From NCBI GenBank assembly GCA_022813625.1, contig JAKLMB010000024.1, positions 310,001 through 374,000 of the forward strand: DNA of 64,000 bases. The letters are read 5' to 3'. Position numbers and translations under genes: made by a program. Each line of letters opens with the position of its first letter. Positions within the stretch are counted from its first letter, which is position 1. The stretch is from Aaosphaeria pasadenensis (Eukaryota > Ascomycota > Dothideomycetes > Pleosporales). The notes under the pieces are model-generated. The model had not been told where the DNA came from. It ran no database searches and saw only the letters and a list, made by a program, of their open reading frames with translations. This document shows positions 10,386 through 21,954 of this stretch, one piece after another.

Positions 10386-12591
10386 CTATCGTGTTCGGAT
10401 GTTGTGGAATGTTTCCATGAAGTATAAGGCGTCTAACGTAGATATAAATTAGTTCGTGAGGTCAATTGGGGATGGTAGAGGGGATGGGACGTCAAACATA
10501 CCTTCCCTCGAAGTGAACTGCAGCTGATACTTGCCCGACCGGCCCTGAGGAGGCCTATACCCGTCACAAAATACATACGGATGTAGGTCGCGGAACTGGA
10601 TGGTCGCGTCGCCCACGAGCTTCATCCACTTCATATTCCCGATATACTGCGTGACGAAAGCGGTCCAGATAGGAATCGTCTTCATCTTGCCCCTCCGAGG
10701 GGTGACCTCGAACCTCACGCCGCCGGAGTCGCGGTCGCGGAAGATGCGGAATGCATGTAGCATGTGGCCGTCCTGGATCTCGCCGCCGTACTCTTGCTTC
10801 TCGCCCGGCTGGAAGAAGTCCTCGAGGCCCTCCGCGGTGCTCGTTTCGTCCTGGGACTTCATGGCGACGAGGGTGCAGTAGAAGAGCACCATGCGCTCGT
10901 AGATCATGAAGCGGAGATTCGCCCATAGGTCGAGGTTGCCGTCGTCGCGGTTGACGCGGCAGAGCTGGAGGCAGGATTCCGTGCGGAGGACTTTCAGGCC
11001 TGTCAGCGGGAAGCAGTAGCGGAATTTGCGGGCCGCGGCGTCCATGGTGAGGAAGAGAATGCGCGCGCGGGAATCGTCGGGACGCCAGTAGAGGCGGACC
11101 CAGACGTTGGTGGCTTCGAAGGGCAGTTCGAGCACTTTGATGAAGCCTTCAGCGTCGAGGCGTTCGATCGATTGCGGCTGGTCTCGTCCTAGGCATTTCG
11201 TCTGCTCGCCGAGGATCTGGAAGGGAGTGCTGCCGTGGCGGCCGTTGAAGATCTTCATGGACCAATGCGCGACTGGGCCCCCCGAATCATTGGAATGGGA
11301 TGAGTACGTCTGGGACGAGGCCGTGGAGTACGTGGGCGACTGTGGGACCTCAGGGGCAGCAGGGGGAACGTAGGGAATTTCCCCGTAAACCGGCGTAGAG
11401 ACTCGAGAATGACGCTTGGAATGCTTTGGCTGAGGGGGCGGTGGAATCTGGTGCGGTTTTGGAGGGGCCGGGACGTGACTGTACACAACCTGAGGTGGCG
11501 GTGGTGGTGGTGGAGGCGGCGGAGGGGGAGGGGGAGGAGGAGGAGGTGGATACATGTGGCCAGCTGGAACATGAGAGTACATCGGCTGGCCCTGGTGCTG
11601 TGGAGGTGGAGGTGGAGGAGGAGGCGGCGGCGGCGGCGGTGGTGGAGGAGGAGGTGGTGGAGGATGCGCGGTTGGGTGGACATCGTAGTGTCCACCATAT
11701 GCTGAAGGATAGGTTGGATTTTTATGAATCTTTGGTCGAGGCTGCGATGGAGGATTCGGCATAGGCGTTTGTGCATGCCCTACAGTTTGGTTAATAGGGC
11801 TGGTAATTATTGAAAAGGTATCGAGGCAGAATTATATGAATACTAAGCTCTGGATCTTGTAGGAAGATACGTCATAGGCGAATGCACAGACACATGGAGT
11901 AGAAATAGAAAGAATAGGGGGGTCATACCATAAGGGCTAGGATCTCCAATGTTCAGTCTGCTGAAATATGTCTCTACAGGAGGAGGAGGTGGCGGCGGTG
12001 GAGGGGGTGGAGGTGGTGGAGCTTCAGCGGGTTTTGGTTCTTGTCTTCTCAGCAGACGATGAAGCTTTGGTCTGATTTGGTCCACCTCGTCGTCGTTCGG
12101 TGCACTATGCACGATCAGAATTGACCAGAGAGCATACAGAGGACTACACAATCTTACCCTTTCAAGATGTCATACAATCCTTGGAGATAGCCGCGGTAGT
12201 ATTGCAGCCGCAATGGCAGGTTGATACCTTCAGCCTCAAAGTTGTCACATGCCTTGGACCAAATACGGGGATACGGAGGAGTTCCGGGGAAGGCTCCAGG
12301 AAGTGGAGCTGACTTCTTTGATCTACTGAACATATCGCGGATATCGTCCAGCGTGTAAGACAGACTCCGAAGTAAAGGTTCGAGGTCTCTCAGAATGCGG
12401 CCTGACCATCTGCCATAGCTGGACAAGGCCAGCCCCTCATCGAGGGTGTGGAGGGCATTGGAGATGGCCCACAGCTCGGCCATGTCTCCCGTGATCTCTT
12501 TGGCATACTGAGGGACCTCATCCTTGAAGACATAGAGCCCAGAAGCCACGTCCTCGGCGGCTTTGGCGTAGTCGAGCAGTCTCCAGTCCAT
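10386..12591 (-). CDS. Polyproline-rich protein with conserved ends (unknown function)
   Basis: CDS complement(join(10386..10432, 10502..11779, 11929..12104, 12158..12591)), 644 aa. The start (CCACCATGGAC) opens an alpha-helical N-terminus (MDWRLLDYAKAAEDVAS..., residues 1-145). Three long polyproline tracts follow at about residues 165-180, 244-265 and 280-300. They are FH1-like, and proteins with such tracts often bind profilin, SH3 or WW domains (known of such tracts; binding here is inferred). The C-terminal part (about 420-640) looks like a PH-like beta-rich region (VWVRLYWRPDDSRARILF...). A last intron (10433-10501, GTATGT...GTTAG) replaces a low-complexity end by EDALYFMETFHNI, a better helical finish; this junction is a judgement. 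The remaining introns are 11780-11928 and 12105-12157. A role at the cell cortex or cytoskeleton is only a guess. Confidence 0.8.
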
Positions 12592-14122
12592 GGTGGAGTC
12601 GCGCGTATCTGATTCGCGAATCGTCTTAGCGAGGGGTAAGGAAAATGGCGAGTCGCATCCTCCGAAGTGTTGGGCAGGAAGATGAACCGACTGATAAAAG
12701 AAAAGAAAAAGGCGAGATTGGGGGAAGAGAGGTCGATGAGGAGAAAAAAAACCTGACGAGGCGACAAGGCTGAAAAACGGACGGAGCAGTCTATGTAGGG
12801 TAACGTGCCCTTGACGTGGTCGAGGATCAAAGGTGCGTGCGGAGGGAAGAAGTGGTGAGGTGTGAGGACTGAGGAGTGCAGCAGCAACAGCAGCAGCAGG
12901 CCAATAGATAAATTATGCCCGAACCTAAAACCTCCCTACACTTTCTCGCTGCATCCTCATCTTAGCCGCAGCCTCTCCACTTCTATTAGCATCCATTTTC
13001 CACTCTCCAGTTCCCAATTCCTACTCTCTGCTGTCTTGTCTCCTCTTTTGTCCCTTTGCTTCGTGCGTAACTTATTAATATTCTCCTCCTTTTTTGGGCA
13101 TCTTTGATCATGATCTTTCGTTTTGGCCCCCACCCTTTACAAAGCTTTACTCTTCCCGCATCGTCTTGTCCTTGTCCTTGATCAATTTTTTCTGCATTGA
13201 ATCCTGAATTCCGTCTCTTTCTGACCCTCGTGCATGTCGTGGACCGAGCAATCTGCGGCAATGGTGGCATGGCGTGGACGATGGCTTTTCCCGTGCGGCG
13301 CAAAACATTAGGTGCTGATCCGATTCCAGCGACGAAGAGCCGTAGGGCCAGACCAGGGCCTTGACCAGACCAGAGATCATCGCATATTCGATACAATAGT
13401 TAATTCGTCTGGATCCACCAAGAATAGTTGCTGCCTTTGGCGGCGTCGAGCATTTAGCTTCTTAATTAACAGACATGTCTGCCTGATCGAGTCGTATGCT
13501 CGTGTTGCGTTTGTTCTTGTACAGTGGCCAAGTGGAGTGGTGAGATGGGAAACGTCTCATCTTCTGATTCGAGCAACATTCCTTTCTTGCATGTCAGTTC
13601 AGTCGGTCAGTCGGGTCGAGTATGCAAGATGAGGGAAAGGTGCATATGCTCCCAGGCAGCAACCTCCATACTCGGCATATGCTAAACGAAAAAGCCCGAT
13701 ATAGATCATGGTATGACAGCAGCAGATGGCTTCGAAAAATAGACAGCAATACGGAATAAGGAGAGAAGCAAAAGTCAAAGCAAACAAACATTGAGCGTGG
13801 ATAGATTTGAGTTTATATGGCGTTTGCTGGATGTAGGGAGCCAGCCAGGGAGGGAGGGCTGCGCCTCACTTCTTCATTCACGAGCCACCACATCCATCCA
13901 CTAGGCATTCATCCCCGAATCGCCAACACCCTGATACTCCGTCTCTTTGGGCTTTCTCTATGGTCAGGTTTGTAGCCCCCAGACTTCATTGTTTGCTTCT
14001 CCTGCCGAAACTCTACAAGATCTCGGCAAGCCTTGCCTTGTTATCCGACGACCTTAAGTTGCTTCAGGTAAGTGTATATCAAACGGTGCCGTATGCCGGC
14101 TACCATTTCCACATCCCCCATC
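12592..14122. other. Intergenic region with a long pyrimidine-rich tract
   Basis: This is the upstream region of the polyproline gene (minus strand) and the downstream region of riboflavin synthase. On the plus strand it holds a (CAG)n-like run at 12879-12900 and a CT-rich stretch at about 12930-13190, i.e. a purine-rich promoter strand for the minus-strand gene. No coding gene is supported. Confidence 0.5.
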
Positions 14123-15048
14123 TTATTTGCCCAATGCCTTGAGCTTCTCATCCACAAGCCTCGAGACCATCTTCTCGAGTATAGCAAACTCTCCGTTCGC
14201 CGTGCCCTCGAAGTACCCAGTAACACTCTTCTCCACATACTTGCCAACCTGATCGACCTCAACGTTGACATGCTCCCCTGGCTTCTTAGCCGCCGTGACG
14301 ACCTTCTCTTGCGTATACGCAATCAACATAACCTCCCACCACCCCTGTGGACCATCTTCGACCTTCGTGACCGTCAAACTCGCCCCGTCTACCGTTATGA
14401 ACCCCTTCTCGACAATGTACCGCAACACAGCGGGGTCCCGCGGCTTGAACCGGAACGTGAGCGCATTCCCGTCCGGCGTCACGGACTCTATGCTCGCTAT
14501 CGTGTCAACGTGCCCTATCAAACACCATCAGTACATACTCAGTCTAACTCAACCACCGCCTGAAGTATTAAACCACCACCCGGGACGCCTACCTTGAACC
14601 ATATGCCCACCCATGCGCGTAGACGCCGACACCGCACGCTCGAGATTCACCTTCGAGCCCTGCTTCAAGTCGCCCAGGTTCGTGCGCCGCAGCGTCTCGG
14701 GCGCGACGCCGACTTTGAAGGACGTCTTGTCGAACTCGGTCACCGTGAGGCATGTTCCTATACATCGCAAGTAAGAACCGTGAATAGGGGAGTGAGAGAG
14801 CGCGAGGGGATATGTAGCTAGACATACCATTGACACTTATACTATCGCCCAGGTTCGCATCGCCGAGAATGTCCTGCGCGTGCCCGATCGTCAGGGACGT
14901 GCCGCCGCCTCCGGAGGAGGACTCGTCGAGTTGCTCGAGGGCAGTGACGGCTGGGGCATTATGTCAATGATCTGATGTGAAATGTGTCGAGGATATGGGA
15001 ATTGTGGGGGTACGTACTGCCTATTATCTCAACGAGACCTGTGAACAT
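14123..15048 (-). CDS. RIB5: Riboflavin synthase, alpha chain
   Basis: CDS complement(join(14123..14514, 14593..14757, 14828..14950, 15018..15048)), 236 aa, the usual length of the fungal enzyme. It catalyses the dismutation of two 6,7-dimethyl-8-ribityllumazine molecules to riboflavin, the last step of riboflavin synthesis, in the cytosol. The first exon encodes the hallmark MFTGLVE start. The two lumazine-binding barrels are visible: VNGTCLTV in the first and VDGASLTV in the second, with GGHMVQGHVD at the linker. Three of the four exons are short and the first has only 31 nt. Introns are 78, 70 and 67 nt; all junction phases agree and each restores a conserved motif (GTVTAL, NGTCLTV, QGHVDT). 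No RFN riboswitch was seen upstream, as expected for a fungus. Confidence 0.97.
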
Positions 15049-16140
15049 GGTTGCGGTGACAATGCTTTGTGTGGGAGGTCGATGGTGGTTGGTGGGGGGG
15101 CACGGCTGTGAGGCACAGCCGCGGTCGGTTTCTTTGAGTTGCGGAGCTCAGTCGGTGGTGGGGCTTCTCCGATGTCAACATTGATGGCTCCGTGTGTCAT
15201 ATGACTACTAGCAGTTCACTCAATATCTACGGATGATATATATTCAAATTTCGAAAATAATGGGAGTATGCCTATAGGATCAAATGCACTAACTATACCA
15301 TTCGATTGTTTTTGATTCCTATTGCAAGTGTAAATCCAACCGATTCTGATAACTATCCTACCAAATCCTACAACTATCCAGCCAATTCTGATAACTATTA
15401 TTGGTATCCGAGTTCCAATCAATTCGATCACAATTGTAGGGACAAATCCACCAACCCAATTCCTTTCTCCGCGATCTAGAAACCCTCATAGACGGGTTAG
15501 GTAGCTTACAGAAAGCAAGCACCTCTTCAGGCCGGTCACAACGTGACATATGCGTTTTCTCCACGGTATGTACATGCTAGGCGTTGTCTGACTATTCTTC
15601 GGACCACCCCCTAGGACAATCAATACATACCCCGTATCGTGCAGCTCAGCCAATCAACGCAAAAATGAAAACTTACTATGCCACAAATACTCCAACCTGC
15701 AAGCATTGGGCTCAGGAGCAATTCCATGCCAGTAGAATATACAATATATAATGTGTCTCCTCAGCGCAAGCACAAAAATTTACAACTCAAAACTCAAGCC
15801 TCCTTGAACAAACGGAATTGAATCCATAAGTTGTTTAATTTAATATGTTGCACACTTCTCATTCTCCTTGGTCACCTCCTGCCCTACAACTCACTCTCAC
15901 TCGGATATCAACGTCCTTCTCACCTGCAACGTCTGACCGGGGCGAACGACTTCAACTTGAGGTGAAAGGGAAACATCGTTGGATCGATACAAGCATTGAT
16001 CTATTCAAGCGTATGTCTACGTCTCTAGGAATTCTCTATCCACTTCTCGTCATGGCACAACCTGCCTATCCCACCGCTAAGTATATACGAAGCTTGATAA
16101 CATGCTATGCATGAAACATAATCGGCGCTGACTGTCTAGT
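15049..16140. other. Intergenic region with short direct repeats
   Basis: This lies upstream of RIB5 and downstream of the Vip1 gene. The 15,300-15,420 part is AT-rich and repeats the word GATTCTGATAACTATCC/AATTCTGATAACTATTA (about 15339 and 15385). No gene was seen. Confidence 0.5.
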
Positions 16141-19100
16141 CTATTCCTGTACATCTTCCATGGGCTTGCTCTGTACATCCGAAGCTAACTGCTTCGTGGC
16201 GTTGTTGTTGCTGCTGTCAATGCCGGGACTGGGCAATGGCGTTTCGAAACTGTCCTGTGCGGCTTTTGACGCTGCGGCGGCGGCTGCATCTTTCTCCCGC
16301 TCCTGGTCGAGACCGAAGACGTCGGGCATCTTTTCGCTGAGATTGATGGCGACGAACGATTTGGGGAGTTTCACGCTGGGAGGGAGGGTTAGAAGGACGG
16401 AAGAGACATCGGGGGAGGTCAATGACATACGTGTGGAACTTCGCACGGAGGGTCTCGAGGACTTCCTTCCAATCGTGGTGGGCGGTGAGGCTGCGTCGTG
16501 GGGAGAAGCCGATCATGTGGCGAGAGTCGAGTTGTCTATATAATAAGTAAAGATTCAATACGGTGCAGGAGGGGAAGAAGGAACGTACATATCAAGTGGT
16601 GCAAACGCATGGCATCCCGGCGAGAGCGTGATACGAATGCTATAGTTGAAAGTGTGTGGCGAGTTGTCAGTAGTCGTGTTCTCGGATTCATACAGTTCGA
16701 ATCCGATCTGAGATAGGTAATCAAGCTCGGGTATGGCATTGCGCTCAATCTTCGTGTTGATGCCGCCCTCGAGAATGCAATTGAGTAGAGTATAGATGTG
16801 GGATTCCTTGGTGAAATAGAAGAAGCACTTTGGCGCATCCGAAGCCTGCAGTTCCTCAAGGTCTTCTACGATCTCTTTCAAAAGGGGAAGAGACGTGAGC
16901 AGACCAATTTCGAGCTTTTCTTCGCTTTCAATTCCATACTCCTGAGGGCCGATGTAGTCAAAGAGGACCTTGCAAAGATGATACATCTCGCGAAGCTTGA
17001 CCAGTCGTGCATCAACTTGGGCTTTGTTGCCTGCGCTGCTGGTTGCTCCGGTGAAAAGCTTGAAGTACGATTCATGCGGATAGCTAGGAATCTCAGCAGG
17101 CTTAATGGCAATCTCGGATTTCCTCCTGAAGCCCATGCGCTGTGCAATGTTGACACGTTCGGGAGCTTTCTCTGGTCCCTTTTCGACTGGCTTTTCGGCT
17201 GGCATGTCTCTCGTCTCGTTCTTGATCTGCTCGGCAGGCATGGGCCGTTTCATTTGACTGTCTACCGATGGCTGCCTCGATACATTCTCCGATACTGCTT
17301 CTTCGTCGAGGAAGTTCTGATCAGGCGTGAATACCCATTCAAGGAAAGGTCGGTTGTGGAGTGCGTCAAACTTCATCGTATCATAGAGTTCCGAAATCTT
17401 GCTTGGGTCTACCTTTTCAGCATCGCCGAACTCCTTGAAAAGCTTCTCCCAGCGCTCTCTAAAGAGCTCTGGCCCCTCGCCACTAATACACCAACGCTTC
17501 TGGATATTGTCGATTGATGAAGCCTGCGGTTGTCCTGAATTTGATGAATCATTAGAAGGGCTTGCAATAGCGTGTAGGGATGAGACTGCACCGGATTCGA
17601 TCTTTTTAAAGTTATAGTTCATAACTCGCTGGTGGAACCTCATCAGTTCAACAACCTGTCTGCCAACAACAGCGGGCTCAGGAGTGTCCTTAGGCCAGAC
17701 AAATTGAGGAGGGGCTTTGTCGCCTTCCCGAAGAAGAGTCTTAAGCTTCTTCTTTACTTTGTCCATGACATCCTTGGCAGCGTTCGAATCGTCAAGAAGG
17801 TCCTTCCGGATCGAGATATTCTCGTCGGGGAAGTGGTCTCGATCAAGAAACTTAGCTGCAAAGATCTGAGCACTCGTAGTAACACGCCGCTCGGAGCTGC
17901 TGAAGATCGACACGTCGTCGAGAACATCTCTGTTCATCAGCAACAGATCGTTGCGGAAGTTGGTAGCCATATCTTGGGCTTGATGGCGAGCAGAATGGGT
18001 GGGCTCTCCACCCCACTTGATAATCAACTGCAATTTGTCCAGAATCAAGTTGTTCTCAGCCGCCGAAATACGGGACATCGTGACACCTGACATGGAATCG
18101 CTTCTCTTCTGGGCCAAATTGATGTCTGCTGGATCAACCGTAGAGTTCGACCTTTGTCTGTCCGGAGAGTCCTCAACTTCCTGTCCTGGGAGCATCTCCT
18201 CTTTCCTCCTCTTCCGGAACATTGGCTTGATTTGGACTTTGGTGCCCGGCCAGCTTCCTTTCTTACTAAGAACGATCCGTAGCTCACGCAGTTTCTTTGG
18301 GTCTTCCACGCCTTCTTTGATAGCAACCTTGACCGCGTTGCTAACACTCTGCAGGGCAGCTTCTCCAATCAGCAGAACCTCTTGATCATGGCCTTTGAGC
18401 AGATCGACGAAAGGTTTTGTGTGAAAAGTGTATTTGAACTTTTGCTTCGGTGTGCGATCTGCGTGCCGAATGACGGACACAACTCCTTTGAGCTTCCACT
18501 GTGCTTTGGAGGCTGGCGGCGGTACATTGACCTGATCGTCCGACTGCGAATGTTGAACCTCTGATTGCTGGTCATCCTCTTGGATGGCTGGAGGTAACAC
18601 TAGATCCGGCTCTGACCTTGGGATACTCGGAGCACTTGTCACGTTATTCCCATACGATTTCTCGAAACTGGGACTGGCAGTAATCGGAGTGTTGCTGATT
18701 GAGCCCTCCGGTGAAGACGTTGCATTCCCTGAATTATGGCCTGATCGAATGTGTGGATGATGGCCTGCGAGTTTTGACATGCTGGGTGATTTGAAGATAC
18801 CTTTCAGTGCCTGTCGGTGGCTACCTGTGTTCTTCCGTGACGATTCAGAAGAGTTCTTCTCCGGCATGTCAATGACATCGTCCACTACAGCCGATGAGGT
18901 GCTCTTGCGTTGTTTGCGCTGTATTTCCTTCTCGAACATCTCCTTGAGAATCTGCGCAGCTTTGTCGTAATAATCACCGTTATCCTTGACAAAACTCCAA
19001 CCGTTGACGTCAATCACGTAGCTACGATCACCACAACGGAGCAGGTCAAATCCACACACGCGCTGTCCGAACCCTTCGGATATTCTCGAGGCCATTGACG

Positions 19101-20904
19101 CCTCAGCATCGCTCAATTTCGTAACGTAACGGACTTCTTTCCCGCTGGGGTTGCGCTTAACAAGTCCATCCACGACAGGAGATTTTCTTGTCTCTGCGTG
19201 GCAAAAGTTGGGTCCAACGGTGTAGGCCTTGACATCTTCGGCATTTTCGACTTGCAGGAACTGCTCGTATATGTAGCTGCTCGTGGGATCAGTGATAGAT
19301 CGTGGGACATCCAGGGTATCATCTTTCTCCGAGCTCTTATTGTTGACCTTTCGAAACAATCGCCTGCCACCTCCACCATCTGCCTTGTGAAAGTAGATAT
19401 TGATGTTATGATCCTCACCGCTCACGGGCTTCTCCACGAATGGCTTCGTCAGCACGACACCATCGACACGAATAGCGTTATTATCGTCCAGCATTTCGAC
19501 TTGTTGCGGTGGCGCAACACCTCCACCAGTACCGTCAGAAGCTCCCGGTAAGGTGATGCCCGTTCGGTCGTGCAGGATTTTGGCAAATTCAGGGGAGGCC
19601 AGCTTGGGGCCTCCATCTCGACTAACTTCCACTCTGTCCGGCGTGGGCACTTTCAGCTGATCCAGAATTTGCAGACACAGACGTCGATCCCAGAGAACTT
19701 GTTGCATTGGTAGGTCATTGACACAGAATGGCTTCCGCAAGCGCGCGTAAGCAATGGCCTTGTCTAGAGGGAAGCCATCGGAGAAGAAGGAGATCAGAAA
19801 GTCGCAGACTGGCCAATTTTCAACGGCTTCGTCCAGGATGATCTTGTCCCCAAAGATCTTGACCTCGAATTCGTCTACAAGTTTGCCAAAGATGTTGCGT
19901 GCTGGCTTACTTCGAGCTTTAGATTCGAGGGCACAAACACCAATTATTCCCTTCGTTGGCTTCCTTGGTTCGCGGAAGTCCCTGCTCGCAGGACTACTTG
20001 CGGCAGTACTTCCACTGATCCGTCTCTGTGCCGTTGTCCGACTCCTCGAGCGCCTAGCGTGTGTGTTGTCGGCACGAGCAGCTGGTTGACCGGCTTGAGC
20101 CTGAGAAGAAGGAGTGGTGGTGGAATTGTTATTGTTGCTGTTCGTTGTGGGGCTTGTGGCAATCTGCGGGGAATGGGTGGTGCCGTCCTTGCCGCCAGGA
20201 GGGAAGAGGAGCTGGGTAGGAGATACGTTTGGAGCGAGACTGCCATTGTGGCTCGAGGTGGTGACCGAGAGGGAAGATGCGGCAGTCGTTGTGCCTTGCG
20301 AAGGGCCATCAGTTTTGCCTAAGTCTTTGCCTGAGCCGGTGTCAGTATTCATTGCTTCGCATGGATGCAGCGGAACAATAGATGAAAGGGAAGTAGCACT
20401 TGTAGAAATACCCTCTGGCTCTGATTCCGCGACCGAACTGGGACCGCTCAATCCCCTAGCGTTATTCATTATGGCAGATCCTAGTGAATACAGAGAGGAA
20501 AATGACATGCGATTGGACTCGACATCTGCGTCCGACCTTGTGCGGCCTGAGGAGTCCGGGGTGGCGTGGGTCTTTGCGGAGGGATGGGCCTCGGAACGTA
20601 GGGACTCGAGGGTGGGAGTGGTGGAGTCAAATTCTTCGTCAATGGCAGAGCCGCCTCTCAGGGCAGTGATGGTGTCGAAAAGACTCTCTGCTTTAGAGGG
20701 ACGTCTAGCGGGATACTGCCTGACTCTTGGTGGTAGGCTAACGCTGGCTCGTTCGACATTGGAGCCACCTGTTTCCGGCTCCGACGACCGAGCCTTGCGA
20801 CTTGCCGGAGTGGAACCGCTGGCTGAAGAGGCAAGTGGGTGTTGGGAGGTCCATGATCGCGAGTTCTCTGCGCTATGTGTGCGAGAGAGGGAGAGGTTTT
20901 CCAT
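16141..20904 (-). CDS. VIP1: Inositol hexakisphosphate / diphosphoinositol-pentakisphosphate kinase (Vip1/Asp1, PPIP5K)
   Basis: CDS complement(join(16141..16375, 16431..16535, 16589..20904)), 1551 aa. This bifunctional enzyme makes and breaks 1-position inositol pyrophosphates (IP7/IP8), which control phosphate sensing, polarity and microtubules. Residues 1-315 are Ser/Thr-rich and disordered. The N-terminal ATP-grasp kinase starts near residue 318 (KGIIGVCALESKARSKPARN) and continues through the DRRLCLQILD and FVEKPVSGEDHNI regions. The histidine-acid-phosphatase-like domain starts near residue 810 with VIRHADRTPKQKFKYTF and carries the later FYFTKESHIYTLLN motif. Two small introns (16536-16588, 16376-16430) extend the C-terminus past SPGCHAFAPLD to a low-complexity end at DVQE. 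The first ATG, at 20904, is used; the frame is open to about 20990, where a CCCAG acceptor could join an upstream exon, so the true N-terminus may be a little longer. Confidence 0.95.
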
Positions 20905-21954
20905 GTGGCTCTGCGAAGCGATTGAGGATGTCGCCCGTGCTGTCGGTGCTTTGGTGTGGCTGGAATTTCCTGGAGTTTGTTTTTCTGGGAACAAGCGAGT
21001 ATTTAATTAATCACTCCGAGTCCCAGGGCCAAGGGGGGAACTATAAATGGTAGTTAGTATAACGAGTAAGGAAAGGAAAGGTGTGATCTGATTTGATTCG
21101 ATTTGATTCGGCATCAGTACAGGTATTAATCACCCAAGAAAATGGTGGGCGGTGTACAAGCGGGCGTCAATGACGTACGTATGTATCTATGAACAGTACT
21201 TAGTTAAGTACTTGTAGACAACCTACTCGTATCTAACTAACGTACCTTGAAACTTAGGCGAGCGAGCGGGGGGGATTGGGGCGTCTTGGTGTGCAATGTG
21301 TCCGAAATAGTTGGAAGTGAATGGCTTGTATAGATAATGAATTGTTGAATTTTATCTCGAGGTCATTACAACAGTGAAATGGTTATTGTCTAGGTATCTA
21401 CCAAGTCTGAGATACACGACTAATTTATCTCGTTAGGTAGATAAGAAGCTACACCAAGTTCACCAACCATGAATGGGCATTTCAAGCAAGTGATCCGAAT
21501 CCATGCACCAACAATGGATTAAGACGTTTTGTGTCTACGGCCATTGGTAAATATCAATCATTACCAAGTATCAGCCCGCAATTCTGTTACCTTCTTAATT
21601 TGTTCGAGGGAGTGGTTATGTGACCAGTACCGCCCTACTCCGGGTCCGACGGACGGATGAGAGGGAAACTTGAAGGGCCCCTAGCCGTGGAAACCACCCC
21701 AATATGAGTAGAAACGATATCATCAATAAGCATGTCCTGTAGGATCGTGAATGCAGCCAACGATCAAGATTCAGATCTCTATTTATTCTGCATCAGCTTC
21801 GTGCTCATTCGCCGGAACGGGATTCCTTGTGTCGATCATCTTGGCGATCTAATCTAATCGCATCTCCGTCTCCCGACAAAATCTTTTGCGCGCTCTTTGG
21901 AACAACATTTGCTGTGGGTGCTCTGTCTTCCACATTCCACGAATCTAGTCGGCA
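20905..21954. promoter_or_regulatory. Divergent promoter region of VIP1 and UTP21
   Basis: About 1.05 kb separates the two divergent starts. It contains a perfect inverted repeat, AGTACTTA-GT-TAAGTACT, at 21195-21212, and several GATTTGATTCGATTTGATTC-like words at about 21090-21110. Otherwise nothing was recognised. Confidence 0.5.

Noticed and set aside
11409..11764. Glu/Val- and Arg/Trp-rich plus-strand frames
   Set aside because: They are antisense shadows of the polyproline codons of the minus-strand gene.
20905..20994. Thirty-codon N-terminal extension of Vip1
   Set aside because: It would start at TTG. The sequence just before it (TTCCCAG) is more likely a splice acceptor, so the first ATG was used.
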